Shown: positions 45,260 through 54,460 of the stretch, piece by piece
How positions within the stretch are numbered: position 1 is the first letter of the stretch
Layout of the letters: every line of letters begins with the position of its first letter
Source of the DNA: Chelativorans sp. AA-79
Lineage (GTDB): Bacteria; Pseudomonadota; Alphaproteobacteria; Rhizobiales; Rhizobiaceae
Length of the DNA: 64,000 nt
Assembly (NCBI RefSeq): GCF_029457495.1
Contig: NZ_CP120361.1
Location: 3,984,001-4,048,000, forward strand
Direction: 5' to 3'
The notes under the pieces: generated by a model
The model's database searches: none
The model's input: the letters and a program-made list of their open reading frames with translations, nothing else
What the model was told of the DNA's origin: nothing
Program-made: the position numbers and the translations under genes

Positions 45260-46252
45260 CTATTTCAGCGCCTGGATCCTACCCCACCAGCCGTCCGGAA
45301 GAAGCTCCTGCGCCTCGAACTTGTCGATCGATCCGGCCACCTTCTCCGCAAATTGCGCGCGGGTCTCCTCGTCCATGTCGCAGAACGTGACGCCGGCGGC
45401 CTTCATTCCCTCCATATTCTCGGCCTGCTCCTCCTTCACGAGTTGCGTGAAATAGTCGCCCGCCTCCCTGGCAGCCTCGACGACGATCTCCTGATCTTCC
45501 GGACTGATCGCCTGGAACGCGCTCTCGGCCACATAGACCGAGTTCTGCGGATACATCATCCGCGCGTCCGTGACATAGGGCAGGACCTCGTAGAATTTCG
45601 AGGAGAAGACCTGCTCACCCGCCGATTCCGTCATATCTGCCACGCCCTGCCTGAGGCCCATATAGGTCTCGCCATAGGCAATGGTCACCGGCACGGCGCC
45701 GATCGCCTCCCATCCTGCGATGAACATGGGCAGGTTGGGCGAGCGTGCGCGCTTGCCCGCAACGTCGTCGACACCGTCCACGCAGGCGCTCTTGGTCATG
45801 AAAACCCGCGGCAGGCGAAACCAGTTGGTGGCGATGATGCGGACGTTGAATTCCTCGCGAAGGCGCTTGTTCAACTCCGCTGCCATCTCGGATTCCATGA
45901 ATTTCAGGAAATGCTCCTCGTTCTCGAACACGAAGGGCATGTCGATGACGCCATACTCCGGGACGAGATTCGACGCGTTCGAGCCGGAGGAGATGTAGCC
46001 CTCCTGCGCACCGACGGCCATCGCCTCGATCTGGGACGGGCCATCTCCCAACTGAGAGCCCTCGTAGAACTCCACCTTCACCCGTCCCTCCGTCCGCTCC
46101 GTCACGAGATCGGCGAAACGCTTCGATGCGATCGTGACGGGCGCTTCCGGCGGATTGATACCGCCGAAGGTCCATGTCACGTCCGCAGCGGCGGGACCTG
46201 CCGCCAACATGGCAGCGAGGAGCAAGGCTGTTTGGCTGGATGCATTCTTCAT
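45260..46252 (-). CDS. dctP: TRAP transporter substrate-binding protein (DctP)
   Basis: 330 residues from ATG 46252, with GAGGGA about 8 bases upstream. The signal peptide MKNASSQTALLLAAMLAAGPAAA precedes a DctP fold: KRFADLVTERTEGRVKVEFYEGSQLGDGPSQIEAMAVG, MPFVFENEEHFLKF and GLRQGVADMTESAGEQVFSSKFYEVLPYVT, the regions that fold around an organic anion. The central Arg motif that clamps the carboxylate in DctP proteins is probably the KRARSPNLPMF segment, a variation on R-x-P. It starts 11 bp after the FAD oxidase stop, so the oxidase-TRAP-hyuAB genes look like one long operon. Confidence 0.93.
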   Translation of the reverse strand: MKNASSQTALLLAAMLAAGPAAADVTWTFGGINPPEAPVTIASKRFADLVTERTEGRVKVEFYEGSQLGDGPSQIEAMAVGAQEGYISSGSNASNLVPEYGVIDMPFVFENEEHFLKFMESEMAAELNKRLREEFNVRIIATNWFRLPRVFMTKSACVDGVDDVAGKRARSPNLPMFIAGWEAIGAVPVTIAYGETYMGLRQGVADMTESAGEQVFSSKFYEVLPYVTDARMMYPQNSVYVAESAFQAISPEDQEIVVEAAREAGDYFTQLVKEEQAENMEGMKAAGVTFCDMDEETRAQFAEKVAGSIDKFEAQELLPDGWWGRIQALK

Positions 46253-46262
46253 ATGGGTTCCC

Positions 46263-47396
46263 TCAGTGTTGTTGTTGATTGACAGGTTCTCTTGCGAACC
46301 TGCTTGCGGTGAAAGCTTTGAACTCGGGTGGTTTCTGCCCGCGCAGAATCCATTGCGCGAGGGGCCCGCGATGGGCCGGCGCGAGTGTGACCCCGCTATG
46401 GGTCGCGGCCACGAATATCCCGGGATGCGTGGGGGATTCGTCATAGACCGGATCGCCGTCCGCGGTCAGCACGCGCAAAGCCGCCCAGCTCCGCACGACG
46501 CGAGCCCCGGAAAGAGCGGGGAAAAGCCGCACAGCCCGCCGCGCCAGATAGGCAATGCCTTCCCGCGAGGAGCGGTCGTCGAAGCCGGCCTCCTCCTTGG
46601 TGTCGCCGATCAGTGCCGAGCCCTCCGGTGTCTGCCTCAGATCCGAGGTGACGACCGGAAGGAACGGCCGCGTCCGTTCCGTCACCAGAATCTGCCCGCG
46701 CTGCGGCCGCACGATATCGGGAAAGCCGAGAGGCCGCGCCAGAGTGTTGATGGCCAGTCCCGCCGCGAGCAGCACGCGATCGGCCCGCACCACCCGACGT
46801 CCCGCTGTGACGCGGTAGCCGTTGCCGGCGGACGCGATGGACGTCACGGGCGCGTTGGTGAGGAGCTCACCTCCTGCCTTGCCGAAGGCGATGGAAAGCC
46901 CCCGGTAAAGCGCCAGTGAATGGCAATCACCGTCCAGGGTCGACACCGAGGCGCCGGTAACCTCCGGACCCACGCCCGGCAGGATCTCCGTCACCTCCTC
47001 GCGGCGGATCATGCGCGGACCGCCATCCGGCAGACTGTAACCCGCCACCTTGTCGATCAGCCGGCGGCGCTTCTCAAACTCCGCCTCACCGAGGCACAGA
47101 TGCAATCCGAGCCCGGTACGGAAATGGGTTTCCACACCGGCCAGATCGATCAGCTCCGTCTCGAGCGCCTTCCAGTCCGCTACGGCACGCCTGGTCCAGA
47201 CCGCATAATCGCGCCCGCGCGCACCCTTGCTCTGTGCCCAGACCAGACCGAAATTGCCGCGCGCGGCGCGGAACGCGCCGTCATCGGCATCGAGCACCAG
47301 GACGTCGGCGCCGAACCGGGCAGCTCCAAGCCCCACGGCGAGGCCCACAAGCCCACCGCCGACAACCACCAGTTCCCGTGTGCCAAGATCCTGCAT
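46263..47396 (-). CDS. FAD-dependent amino-acid/amine oxidase (DAO/DadA family)
   Basis: 377 residues from ATG 47396; the longer frame to 47633 adds non-homologous sequence. DAO fold: ELVVVGGGLVGLAVGLGAARFGADVLVLD, GNFGLVWAQSKG (the FAD-contact region), RPQRGQILVTERTRPFLP, and the C-terminal FAD motif PGIFVAATHSGVTLAPAHRGPLAQW. Resembles monomeric sarcosine, glycine or D-amino-acid dehydrogenases. It is a second amine-oxidising enzyme beside the heterotrimer on the other strand and is the first gene of the oxidase-TRAP-hyuAB operon. It may act on the ring-opened product. Confidence 0.88.
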   Translation of the reverse strand: MQDLGTRELVVVGGGLVGLAVGLGAARFGADVLVLDADDGAFRAARGNFGLVWAQSKGARGRDYAVWTRRAVADWKALETELIDLAGVETHFRTGLGLHLCLGEAEFEKRRRLIDKVAGYSLPDGGPRMIRREEVTEILPGVGPEVTGASVSTLDGDCHSLALYRGLSIAFGKAGGELLTNAPVTSIASAGNGYRVTAGRRVVRADRVLLAAGLAINTLARPLGFPDIVRPQRGQILVTERTRPFLPVVTSDLRQTPEGSALIGDTKEEAGFDDRSSREGIAYLARRAVRLFPALSGARVVRSWAALRVLTADGDPVYDESPTHPGIFVAATHSGVTLAPAHRGPLAQWILRGQKPPEFKAFTASRFAREPVNQQQH

Positions 47397-47704
47397 GCTC
47401 GAGAAAAAGACCCTACCGCATCTCCATTCCTGACGATTTCCGACGGGAGGAGATAATTCAAATAACAATAACAGCGGCAGCAATCCTGTTATGTTATGGA
47501 AATCCCCAATGAGCAGCTCGCCCGCCGCCCCGTAGCCCATGCCAAGCTGGGTGCCACGGCGCCCGAGAGGATGGCGCTGAGCCCTGGTTTTGCCCTGAGA
47601 AGCCAGCCGTTCTCGATTCTTAAAAAAAGTCACAAAACAGTGTTAGGGACGTGGTAAAGTGCACTTACTTGGGGGGCATCGTACCGTTTGCATGGGAGGA
47701 TGCC
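47397..47704. other. Divergent promoter region
   Basis: 308 bases between the FAD oxidase (leftward) and the 85-aa gene (rightward), AT-rich around 47455-47500. No further gene is supported; an in-frame extension of the oxidase here lacks homology and crosses the AT-rich promoter-like part. The right end holds the GGGAGGA ribosome site of the next gene. Confidence 0.5.
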
Positions 47705-47962
47705 ATGGAATACGAAAAGCAAACAGACGCCCCGCAAAGGTTGGCAACGGCTATCCGCCACTATGTACGGAATCGCCGCAGCACCTATCCGATCTCGATC
47801 TCGGAAATGGTTCGCCGGTCGCAGTATGCGCTGCCCGGCCTGAACATCTCGGAGAACGAGCTTGCAGACCTGATCGCGCGGGAGATCATCACGCTGGGCG
47901 GGAATGTCTCGTTCGACTGGCGACCCGCCCAGGATGCCGCCTCCCGCGAAATCCGGGCCTAA
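47705..47962 (+). CDS. Conserved-looking small hypothetical protein, 85 aa
   Basis: 85 residues from ATG 47705, with GGGAGGA 5 bases upstream, a strong start. Soluble, basic and helical (QRLATAIRHYVRNRRSTYPISISEMVRRSQYALPGLNISENELADLI), ending with a short beta-like VSFDW. No family recognised. It sits alone between the catabolic island and the cyd operon, divergent from the oxidase and convergent with cydX, with a strong hairpin behind it. The Arg-rich helical pattern could bind nucleic acid, but this is speculation. Confidence 0.7.
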   Translation: MEYEKQTDAPQRLATAIRHYVRNRRSTYPISISEMVRRSQYALPGLNISENELADLIAREIITLGGNVSFDWRPAQDAASREIRA

Positions 47963-48001
47963 GCAGCACGAGTTCTCACGGAAGATCGGACACGCAGCTC
48001 C

Positions 48002-48031
48002 GCTGATCCGCGCCAATCGGCGCGGATCAGC
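48002..48031. terminator. Hairpin between the 85-aa gene and cydX
   Basis: A 13-bp perfect stem (GCTGATCCGCGCC / GGCGCGGATCAGC) with a 4-base loop AATC lies between convergent genes. No T-run follows on either strand, so it may act as a weak bidirectional terminator or an RNA-stabilising structure. Confidence 0.55.
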
Positions 48032-48073
48032 CCTGGCACGGAATCGAGAGCAACCGCACTCGAGGCCGCTCAC

Positions 48074-48214
48074 TCAGCGGTTGGTCTTCTCCTGGTCGAT
48101 GAGGTGCGACGGGGCGGCCTTTGCGGCATCGTCCATCAACTCGTACCACATGGCGTTGAGCACCGCGAAAGCGGCAGCGAGCGGAAGGCCGAGCATCCAT
48201 GCGAAGTACCACAT
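48074..48214 (-). CDS. cydX: Cytochrome bd oxidase small subunit CydX
   Basis: 46 residues. It was found because the DNA after cydB encodes MWYFAWMLGLPLAAAFAVLN, the CydX/YbgT family start (W-Y-F-x-W-x-L-G), followed by AMWYELMDD and a polar tail. There is one membrane helix. ATG 48214 is preferred, with AAGGA about 8-9 bases upstream; an in-frame ATG at 48220 is closer to that site. CydX stabilises the haem centre of CydAB. It lies 16 bp after cydB. Confidence 0.92.
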   Translation of the reverse strand: MWYFAWMLGLPLAAAFAVLNAMWYELMDDAAKAAPSHLIDQEKTNR

Positions 48215-48230
48215 ATGCATTTTCCTTGGT

Positions 48231-49388
48231 TCAATAGGCGTGGCCGGATTCGTCGCGGATCGCCTTCTCGTCCACCTTCCCCCAGAGCACGCGATAGACC
48301 CAACTCGTGTAAGCGACGATGAGCGGGATGAAGATGGCCGTGACGACCAGCATAATAAAGAGCGTCAGGTGGCTCGATGAGGCGTCCCAGACCGTCAGGC
48401 TGGAATTCGGATCGGCCGACGAGGGCAGGATGAAAGGGAACATCGAAAGCCCCACGGTGGAGATGATGCCGATGATCGTCATGGCGCTCGCAAGCAAGGT
48501 CAGCACCTGCTGGCGCGCGCTCAGGAAGAGCAAGGCGCCCACCCCGGCCGCAAAGCCGAGCGCTGGCGCGATCATCATCCAGGGATGGGCGGCATAGTTC
48601 CCGAACCAGGCGCCGGCCTCCAGCACAACCGTCTTGGCCAGCGGGTTCGACGGGCCGGAGGTGACGATCTCGCTCGTGATGCGGTAGCCGTCGATCCCGG
48701 CCCAGAGCCAGAGGCCGCCAAGCGCGAAAAGGAGGATCGTGGCGATCGCCGCCAAGCCCCCACAGGTGCGCGACCGCACGGCCACAGGCCCTTCGGTCTT
48801 GAGCACCAGCCAGGCTGCGCCGTGCATGACGAGCATGGCGACGGACAGCAGCCCGCAGAGCAGCGCGAAAGGGTTGAGCAGTTCGACAAGCGTGGTGCCA
48901 TCGTAGAAAATGCGCAGATCGGATTCGAAGCGGAAGGGCACGCCCTGGAGAACATTGCCCACCGCGACGCCGAGCACCAGTGCCGGGACGAAGCCGCCCG
49001 CGAAGAGCGCCCAATCCCATGCCTTGCGCCAGGCTACGCTCTCCCGCTTCGATCTGTATTTGAAGCCGACCGGCCGCAGGATCAGCGCGAAGAGGATCAG
49101 GAACATCGCGAGGTAGAAACCGGAGAAGGAGACCGCATAGAGCGGCGGCCAGGCGGCGAAGATGGCGCCGCCGCCGAGGATGAGCCAGACCTGGTTGCCT
49201 TCCCACACCGGGCCGATGCTGTTGATGACCACGCGCCGCTCGATATCGGTCTTTGCCACGAAGGGAAGCAGGGCACCGGTGCCGAGATCGAAGCCGTCCA
49301 TCACGGCAAAGCCGATCAGGAGCACGCCCAGAAGCACCCACCAGATGACACGCAGGGTTTGGTAGTCGATGAGATCATGAAGGATCAT
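48231..49388 (-). CDS. cydB: Cytochrome bd ubiquinol oxidase subunit II
   Basis: 385 residues, about eight or nine membrane helices, usual length for CydB. Seen: VIWWVLLGVLLIGFAVMDGFDLGTGALLPFVAKTDIERRVVINSIGPVWEGNQVWLILGGGAIFAAWPPLYA, i.e. the family's D-G-F-D-x-G and G-P-x-W-x-G-N-x-V-W motifs, here quoted only by pattern: GFDLGTGALLP and GPVWEGNQVW. It partners CydA in quinol oxidation and O2 reduction under low oxygen, with no proton pumping. It lies 5 bp after cydA and is co-transcribed. Confidence 0.96.
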   Translation of the reverse strand: MILHDLIDYQTLRVIWWVLLGVLLIGFAVMDGFDLGTGALLPFVAKTDIERRVVINSIGPVWEGNQVWLILGGGAIFAAWPPLYAVSFSGFYLAMFLILFALILRPVGFKYRSKRESVAWRKAWDWALFAGGFVPALVLGVAVGNVLQGVPFRFESDLRIFYDGTTLVELLNPFALLCGLLSVAMLVMHGAAWLVLKTEGPVAVRSRTCGGLAAIATILLFALGGLWLWAGIDGYRITSEIVTSGPSNPLAKTVVLEAGAWFGNYAAHPWMMIAPALGFAAGVGALLFLSARQQVLTLLASAMTIIGIISTVGLSMFPFILPSSADPNSSLTVWDASSSHLTLFIMLVVTAIFIPLIVAYTSWVYRVLWGKVDEKAIRDESGHAY

Positions 49389-49393
49389 GATTG

Positions 49394-50971
49394 TTACTCC
49401 GCGGGAACGAGCGAAGGGGGAGCGACCGGTGTCCTCGACTGGTGGTCCGGCTCCGGCCCCTTGCGGATGGCGGCGACCATCAGCGACATCTCAACGATGA
49501 AGAGCGCCGTGTAGATGAGCGAAAATCCGAGAATGGTGAGAAGCACCGTGGAGGCCCCGAGATTGGAAACGGCGGCCGCCGTCGGCAGAACGCCTTCGAT
49601 GATCCAGGGCTGGCGCCCGAACTCGGCGACGACCCAGCCCATCTCCGCCGCGATCCAGGGCAGCGGGATGGCGAGCACGGCCAAGCGCAAGAGGAGAGGG
49701 TAGCGGTCCAGCCGGTGGCGCGCCGACAGGTAGAAGAAGACCGCCGTCAGGAGGATGAAGAAGAAGCCGAGGCCGACCATGATGCGGAAGGACCAGAACA
49801 GGGTGGGCACATGCGGCACCGTGTCCGAGGCCGCCCGGGCGATCTGCGCGTTCGTCGCCTGGCGCGGATCGTCCACGTAGCGCTTGAGCAGAAGGGCGTA
49901 GCCGAGGTCGAGGCCGTTCTCCTCGAACGCGGCGCGCACGTCCTCGGGGATCACGCCGCTGCTGCCGGCCGTGCGGATGTCCTGCAGCGCGTCATAGGCG
50001 GTGATGCCCCGCCGGATGCGGGTTTCCGCATGGGCAACGAGTTCTTCGATGCCGGGAATCTCGGTGGTCAGCGAGCGGGTGCCGATGAGCCCCATCACCC
50101 AGGGCACATGCACGGAATAATGCGTCGTCCGCGCCTCCTGGTCCGGGAAGCCGAAGACAGTGAAGGCGGCCGGCGCCGGCTCCGTCTTCCACATGGCCTC
50201 GATGGCGGCGAGCTTCATTTTCTGGTGCTCGGTGGAGAGATAGCCGCTCTCGTCGCCGAGTACGACGACCGAAAGAGCCGAAGCAAGTCCGAAGGAAGCC
50301 GCCACCGTCATGGAACGCTTGGCGATCTCCAGATGCCTGCCTTTGAGCAGGTACCAGGCCGACACGCCGAGCACGAAGACCGCCGCGGTGACATAGCCGG
50401 CCGACACCGTGTGAACGAACTTGGCCTGCGCCACGGGATTGAAGAGAACGGCATAGAAATCGTTGACTTCCATGCGCATGGTCTGCGGATTGAACACGGA
50501 ACCGACCGGGTTCTGCATCCAACCATTGGCGATCAGTATCCAGAGGGCCGAAAAGTTGGAGCCGATCGCCACGGCCCAGGTGGCCGCCAGATGGCCGAGC
50601 CTGGAAAGCTTGTCCCAGCCGAAGAAGAAGAGGCCGACGAAGGTCGCTTCGAGGAAGAAGGCCATCAGGCCTTCGATGGCGAGCGGCGCCCCGAAGATGT
50701 CACCCACATAGTGGCTGTAGTAGCTCCAGTTCATGCCGAACTGGAATTCCATGACGATGCCCGTTGCCACGCCCAGCACGAAGTTGATGCCGAACAGCGT
50801 GCCCCAGAACTTGGTCATCTGCCGCCAGATGGTGCGGCCGGTCATCACGTAGACCGTCTCCATGATGGCGAGCAGGATCGACAGTCCCAGAGTGAGCGGC
50901 ACGAACAGGAAGTGATAGAGCGCGGTGATCGCAAATTGCAGCCGCGACAGGTCTACGATATCGAGTTCCAT
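49394..50971 (-). CDS. cydA: Cytochrome bd ubiquinol oxidase subunit I
   Basis: 525 residues, full length. Haem ligands are visible: His20 in ALYHFLFVPLTLG (b595 site), the His in KFVHTVSAGYVTAA (b558) and Met in SFRIMVGLGFF (b558). The quinol-oxidation Q-loop lies at about 250-380 and is of the short type. The GRQPW motif is present (VAEFGRQPWIIEGVLPT). CydA holds all three haems and the O2 site. Its ATG at 50971 is 76 bp after the cydC stop, so the operon reads regulator-cydD-cydC-cydA-cydB-cydX. Confidence 0.97.
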   Translation of the reverse strand: MELDIVDLSRLQFAITALYHFLFVPLTLGLSILLAIMETVYVMTGRTIWRQMTKFWGTLFGINFVLGVATGIVMEFQFGMNWSYYSHYVGDIFGAPLAIEGLMAFFLEATFVGLFFFGWDKLSRLGHLAATWAVAIGSNFSALWILIANGWMQNPVGSVFNPQTMRMEVNDFYAVLFNPVAQAKFVHTVSAGYVTAAVFVLGVSAWYLLKGRHLEIAKRSMTVAASFGLASALSVVVLGDESGYLSTEHQKMKLAAIEAMWKTEPAPAAFTVFGFPDQEARTTHYSVHVPWVMGLIGTRSLTTEIPGIEELVAHAETRIRRGITAYDALQDIRTAGSSGVIPEDVRAAFEENGLDLGYALLLKRYVDDPRQATNAQIARAASDTVPHVPTLFWSFRIMVGLGFFFILLTAVFFYLSARHRLDRYPLLLRLAVLAIPLPWIAAEMGWVVAEFGRQPWIIEGVLPTAAAVSNLGASTVLLTILGFSLIYTALFIVEMSLMVAAIRKGPEPDHQSRTPVAPPSLVPAE

Positions 50972-51047
50972 GGCTACAGCCGGTGTTCCGGCCCTCCTTG
51001 CTCATGCGGCAGACTCCGATGGCGTGCCTGCCTGGTTGAACTCCTGC

Positions 51048-52739
51048 TCAGTCGGGTCTCAGCCCCTCGAGCACGGTGCCGTACTCGGCGGTACCGCGGC
51101 CAAGCGCGGCAGCGATTCGCCCGCCACGCAGCAGCACCAGCCGATCGGCAAGCGCCGCCTCCCGCCGGATATGCGTGGCGATGACGAGCGTACGGCTGCG
51201 CGAGCGCCGGTCGATGCGGGCGAGGACATCCCGAGCCGTGGGCCCGTCGAGCCCTTCGGTCGGCTCGTCGAGCAGCCAGACCGGCGTATCGCGCAGCAGA
51301 AGACGCGCCAGCGCCAGGCGGCGCGCCTGCCCGCCGGAAAGCCCGGCGCCCCCCTCGCCCAGTTTCGTATCGAGGCCCTCGGGCAGCGCCGCGAAAAAGC
51401 GATCGAGGCCGGCCGCACCGAGTGCTTCGACCATCTCCCTGTCCGTGGCGTCGGCCCTGGCAAGCGCCAGATTGCCGCGGAGGGAATCCCGGAAGAGCTC
51501 GGAGCGCTGGGTCAACAGCGTGGCGGGTTTCGCGGCGGCAAAGCCGCCGAGCGGTGCCAACTCCGATGCAAGTACGGAGAGAAGCGTCGACTTCCCTGCC
51601 CCGCTCTCGCCGAGCACGGCAATGCGTTCGCCCGCGCGGACTCTCAGCGACAGGTCGGCGAGAACCTGCCGGCGCGCACCGGGATAGCCCGCGGTGATCC
51701 CCCCGAGTTGAATCGCGATCTCGGGAACGAGCGGAGCCGGAAGCGCGGCTTCGCCTCCGGGTTCAGCCAGTTTCGGGCCGATCCGCCGGGCTGCAAGCAC
51801 CGTTCTGCCGAACTCGACCGCGCCCCGCCGCAGGGCGCCGAAAGGCTCAAGGCAGGCCATGCCGACAAGCACCGCAAATGCGCCGAGGGGAGCGGTAATC
51901 ATGCCACGCTCCGCGAGCGCGGCTGCGGCAAGCAGCGTACCGGCCAGCAGCGCCGAACCCGCTATGCCAAGCGCGAGGCCCACATCCGCGTCGATCCCGT
52001 TCAGGGCGTCGTCGGCCTCTGAAAGGCGCGTGTCGGCGCGGGCGACCGCACCCGCCTGGGCGCCCAGCCTGTTCGCCATCACAAGGTCGACCTGACCGCG
52101 GATGAGATCGATTGTGCGGCTCCGCAGCACCTCCAGCGCATGGGCGCGGCGGCGGGAGAATTTTTCCGCCCGGCGGGCGGCGAGCGTCGGAACGCCAAGC
52201 CCGATGGGCAGGAGGACAAGGCCGGCGCCGAGACCCAGCAATGGATGCAGGAACCCAAGCGCCACCGAAGCGGCAAGTGCAGCGCCCGTCGCGGCGAAGG
52301 CGGGGACGATGACGCGCAGATAAAGGGAATCAAGCGCGTCGATATCGACCGTCAGCCGGAAGAGCAGGCGCGAGGGGCGCTTAGCAAGCACCCGCGAAGC
52401 ATCGGCCCGGGCCCAGCCGCGGAAGAGCCGTTCACGCAGGCCGGCCAGCACGCGCAGTGTGGCATCGTGCGTCGTCAGCCGCTCGCCGTAGCGCGAGGCG
52501 GTGCGACCGAGTGCGAGCAGGCGGATTCCCGCCGATGGTGCAAAGACGTCGAAGGCCAGCGCCGTTGCCACGGATGCGCCGGCGATCGCAGTGGCGGTGA
52601 TGAACCAGCCAGAGAGGCCCAGAAGCGCGATGCCGGCAAGAACGGTGGAAAGCGCCAGCATGGCGCCGGCGGCGAGCATTCGCCGGTTGCCCGACCAGAA
52701 AAGTACGAGCACCGGGCGGAGATGGCGGGCCGGGCTCAT
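51048..52739 (-). CDS. cydC: CydC, subunit of the CydDC cysteine/glutathione ABC exporter
   Basis: 563 residues from ATG 52739, overlapping the cydD stop by 4 bp; the longer open frame to 53387 is the shadow of cydD. There are six membrane helices (LAGIALLGLSGWFITATAIAG is the CydC family start). The ATPase domain has VLGESGAGKSTLLSVLASEL (Walker A), LSGGQARRLALARLLL (signature), WLLDEPTEGLD (Walker B) and ATHIRR (H-loop). With CydD it exports reductant or binds haem and is needed for cytochrome bd assembly, matching the operon. Confidence 0.95.
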   Translation of the reverse strand: MSPARHLRPVLVLFWSGNRRMLAAGAMLALSTVLAGIALLGLSGWFITATAIAGASVATALAFDVFAPSAGIRLLALGRTASRYGERLTTHDATLRVLAGLRERLFRGWARADASRVLAKRPSRLLFRLTVDIDALDSLYLRVIVPAFAATGAALAASVALGFLHPLLGLGAGLVLLPIGLGVPTLAARRAEKFSRRRAHALEVLRSRTIDLIRGQVDLVMANRLGAQAGAVARADTRLSEADDALNGIDADVGLALGIAGSALLAGTLLAAAALAERGMITAPLGAFAVLVGMACLEPFGALRRGAVEFGRTVLAARRIGPKLAEPGGEAALPAPLVPEIAIQLGGITAGYPGARRQVLADLSLRVRAGERIAVLGESGAGKSTLLSVLASELAPLGGFAAAKPATLLTQRSELFRDSLRGNLALARADATDREMVEALGAAGLDRFFAALPEGLDTKLGEGGAGLSGGQARRLALARLLLRDTPVWLLDEPTEGLDGPTARDVLARIDRRSRSRTLVIATHIRREAALADRLVLLRGGRIAAALGRGTAEYGTVLEGLRPD

Positions 52740-54460
52740 GCGCAGCCCTCCCCCGCACAAGCCGCGGGCAATGTGACGATGCGGTCCATGCGCGCGGCCA
52801 AAACCGGATCGTGCGTTGCGACGATCAGCGTGCGACCCGCGCTTGCGGCGAGCAGCATATCCGTGATCTCCGCCGCCGTGCCGCGGTCGAGATGGGCCGT
52901 GGGTTCGTCCGCGAGGATCAGGCCGGCGCCGGATGCCGCGGCTACTCGCGCCAACGCGAGGCGCAGGGCTTCTCCGCCGGAGAGCCCTCTTCCGTCCTCG
53001 CCGAGGGCGGCGGAGCCGCGCCGTGCGGACAATGTGTCGAGGCGGGCGAGCTTCAGGGCATGGCCGATGTCCGCCGCGCCGATTCCCGGCCGTCCGAGCG
53101 CGACATTGCCCGACAGCGTCCCGGAAAAGAGGTGCGGAGTCTGGCCGATCCAGGCCATCCCGGCACGCAGCCGGGGTGCGGTGGCGTCGTTCAGCGGCTC
53201 GCCGCCGATGCGGATCACGCCCTCCTCCGGTCGGGCCAGGCCGGCGATGAGAGCCAGGAGCGTCGACTTCCCTCCGCCGCTCGGCGCAGTGACGGCGACG
53301 TGCTCGCCCGGCCGGATTTCCAGTGCGAGACCGTCGAAAACCGGCTCGACTTGTCCCGTGTACCGGAAGCGGAGATTCTCGATACATGCGCCAGGGGCGT
53401 GAACGGAGGCGGCTTTGGCAGGCGCGTTCTCGACAGCGCCCAGGAGCGCCGGCCCTTCCACGGCTACCTTGCGGACGGCTTCTAAAGCGGCCTCGCCTGC
53501 TGCCCTGTCGTGCCAGACCGAGGAGAGATCGCGCAGCGGCTCGAAGAAAGCGGGCGCGAGGAGCAGGATGAACAAGCCTTCCCCAAGCGGGAGCTTGCTG
53601 CCCCAGGCTCCGAAATCAAGCGCGCCGAGATAGTGGAATCCCACATAGACGGCGACCATCGCCACGCCGAGCGCGGCAAAGAGCTCCAGCACCGCCGAGG
53701 AGAGGAAGGCGATGCGCAGGACCGCCATGGTGCGCTTGCGCAGGTCTTCCGCGTTGTCGCGGACACGGCGCGCCGTCCGGTCCACCGCGCCGAAGGTGCG
53801 GATCGTCGAAAGGCCCCGCAAGCGGTCGAGCAGGAAAGCGTTCATGCCGCCCATTTCGGCCAGCTGCCGCTCGCTCGCCTCCTTTGCGCGCCAGCCGATC
53901 AGCGCCATGAAGAGGGGAATGAGGGGGGCGGCGACGAGCAAGATCAGCGCCGCCGCCCAGGAGAGCGCCAGCACCGAGGCAAGGATGGCGAGCGGCACGA
54001 AGGCCGCCTTGTAGCGCAGCGCCGTGAAGCGCGCGCGATAGGGCACGATCGCTTCGGCCTGCTCGGCAAGCGTGCTGGCGACGAGCCCCGAGGAGGGTCG
54101 GGAGGCATCGATCGGGGAGCGTCGCGCCAGCTTGACGACGGCATCGGCTCGTAACGCCGTGAGCTGCCGGCGGGCGGCGCTGAAAGCAATACGCGTTCCC
54201 GCGCGGTCCATGACGGCGCGCATGACGCCGATCAGGAGGATGCCAGCCGCCGGCAGGACCGCCTCGCCTGCTCCGGCGCCGGCGCCCATATTGCCCACGG
54301 CAAGGCTGAGGAGGGCAGCCTGGGGAATCCAAAGGAGCGCAGCACCCGATTGCAGCGCGACGGCGGCCCTGCCCGGCGAAGCCGTGGCGGTGCGCAACCG
54401 CGGCGCGGGCTCCGCTTCCTGGAGTGCCGGTGCGGCATCAAGAGCGCCGAGCGACGTCAT
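52736..54460 (-). CDS. cydD: CydD, subunit of the CydDC cysteine/glutathione ABC exporter
   Basis: 574 residues, ATG 54460 inside a 4-bp overlap with the regulator gene. The membrane half includes YRARFTALRYKAAFVPLAILASVLALSWAAAL and LRGLSTIRTFGAVDRT. The ATPase half shows VTAPSGGGKSTLLALIAG, LSGGEALRLALARVAA, LILADEPTAHLD and ATHDP. It carries an N-terminal Ala/Pro extension before the first helix. The Q-loop lies in GMAWIGQTPHLFSG, as in CydD. Heterodimer partner of CydC. Confidence 0.95.
   Translation of the reverse strand: MTSLGALDAAPALQEAEPAPRLRTATASPGRAAVALQSGAALLWIPQAALLSLAVGNMGAGAGAGEAVLPAAGILLIGVMRAVMDRAGTRIAFSAARRQLTALRADAVVKLARRSPIDASRPSSGLVASTLAEQAEAIVPYRARFTALRYKAAFVPLAILASVLALSWAAALILLVAAPLIPLFMALIGWRAKEASERQLAEMGGMNAFLLDRLRGLSTIRTFGAVDRTARRVRDNAEDLRKRTMAVLRIAFLSSAVLELFAALGVAMVAVYVGFHYLGALDFGAWGSKLPLGEGLFILLLAPAFFEPLRDLSSVWHDRAAGEAALEAVRKVAVEGPALLGAVENAPAKAASVHAPGACIENLRFRYTGQVEPVFDGLALEIRPGEHVAVTAPSGGGKSTLLALIAGLARPEEGVIRIGGEPLNDATAPRLRAGMAWIGQTPHLFSGTLSGNVALGRPGIGAADIGHALKLARLDTLSARRGSAALGEDGRGLSGGEALRLALARVAAASGAGLILADEPTAHLDRGTAAEITDMLLAASAGRTLIVATHDPVLAARMDRIVTLPAACAGEGCA

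Noticed and set aside
51048..53387. 779-codon form of CydC
   Set aside because: The extra 216 codons are the shadow of cydD in another phase; ATG 52739 overlaps the cydD stop by 4 bp and begins the CydC homology.
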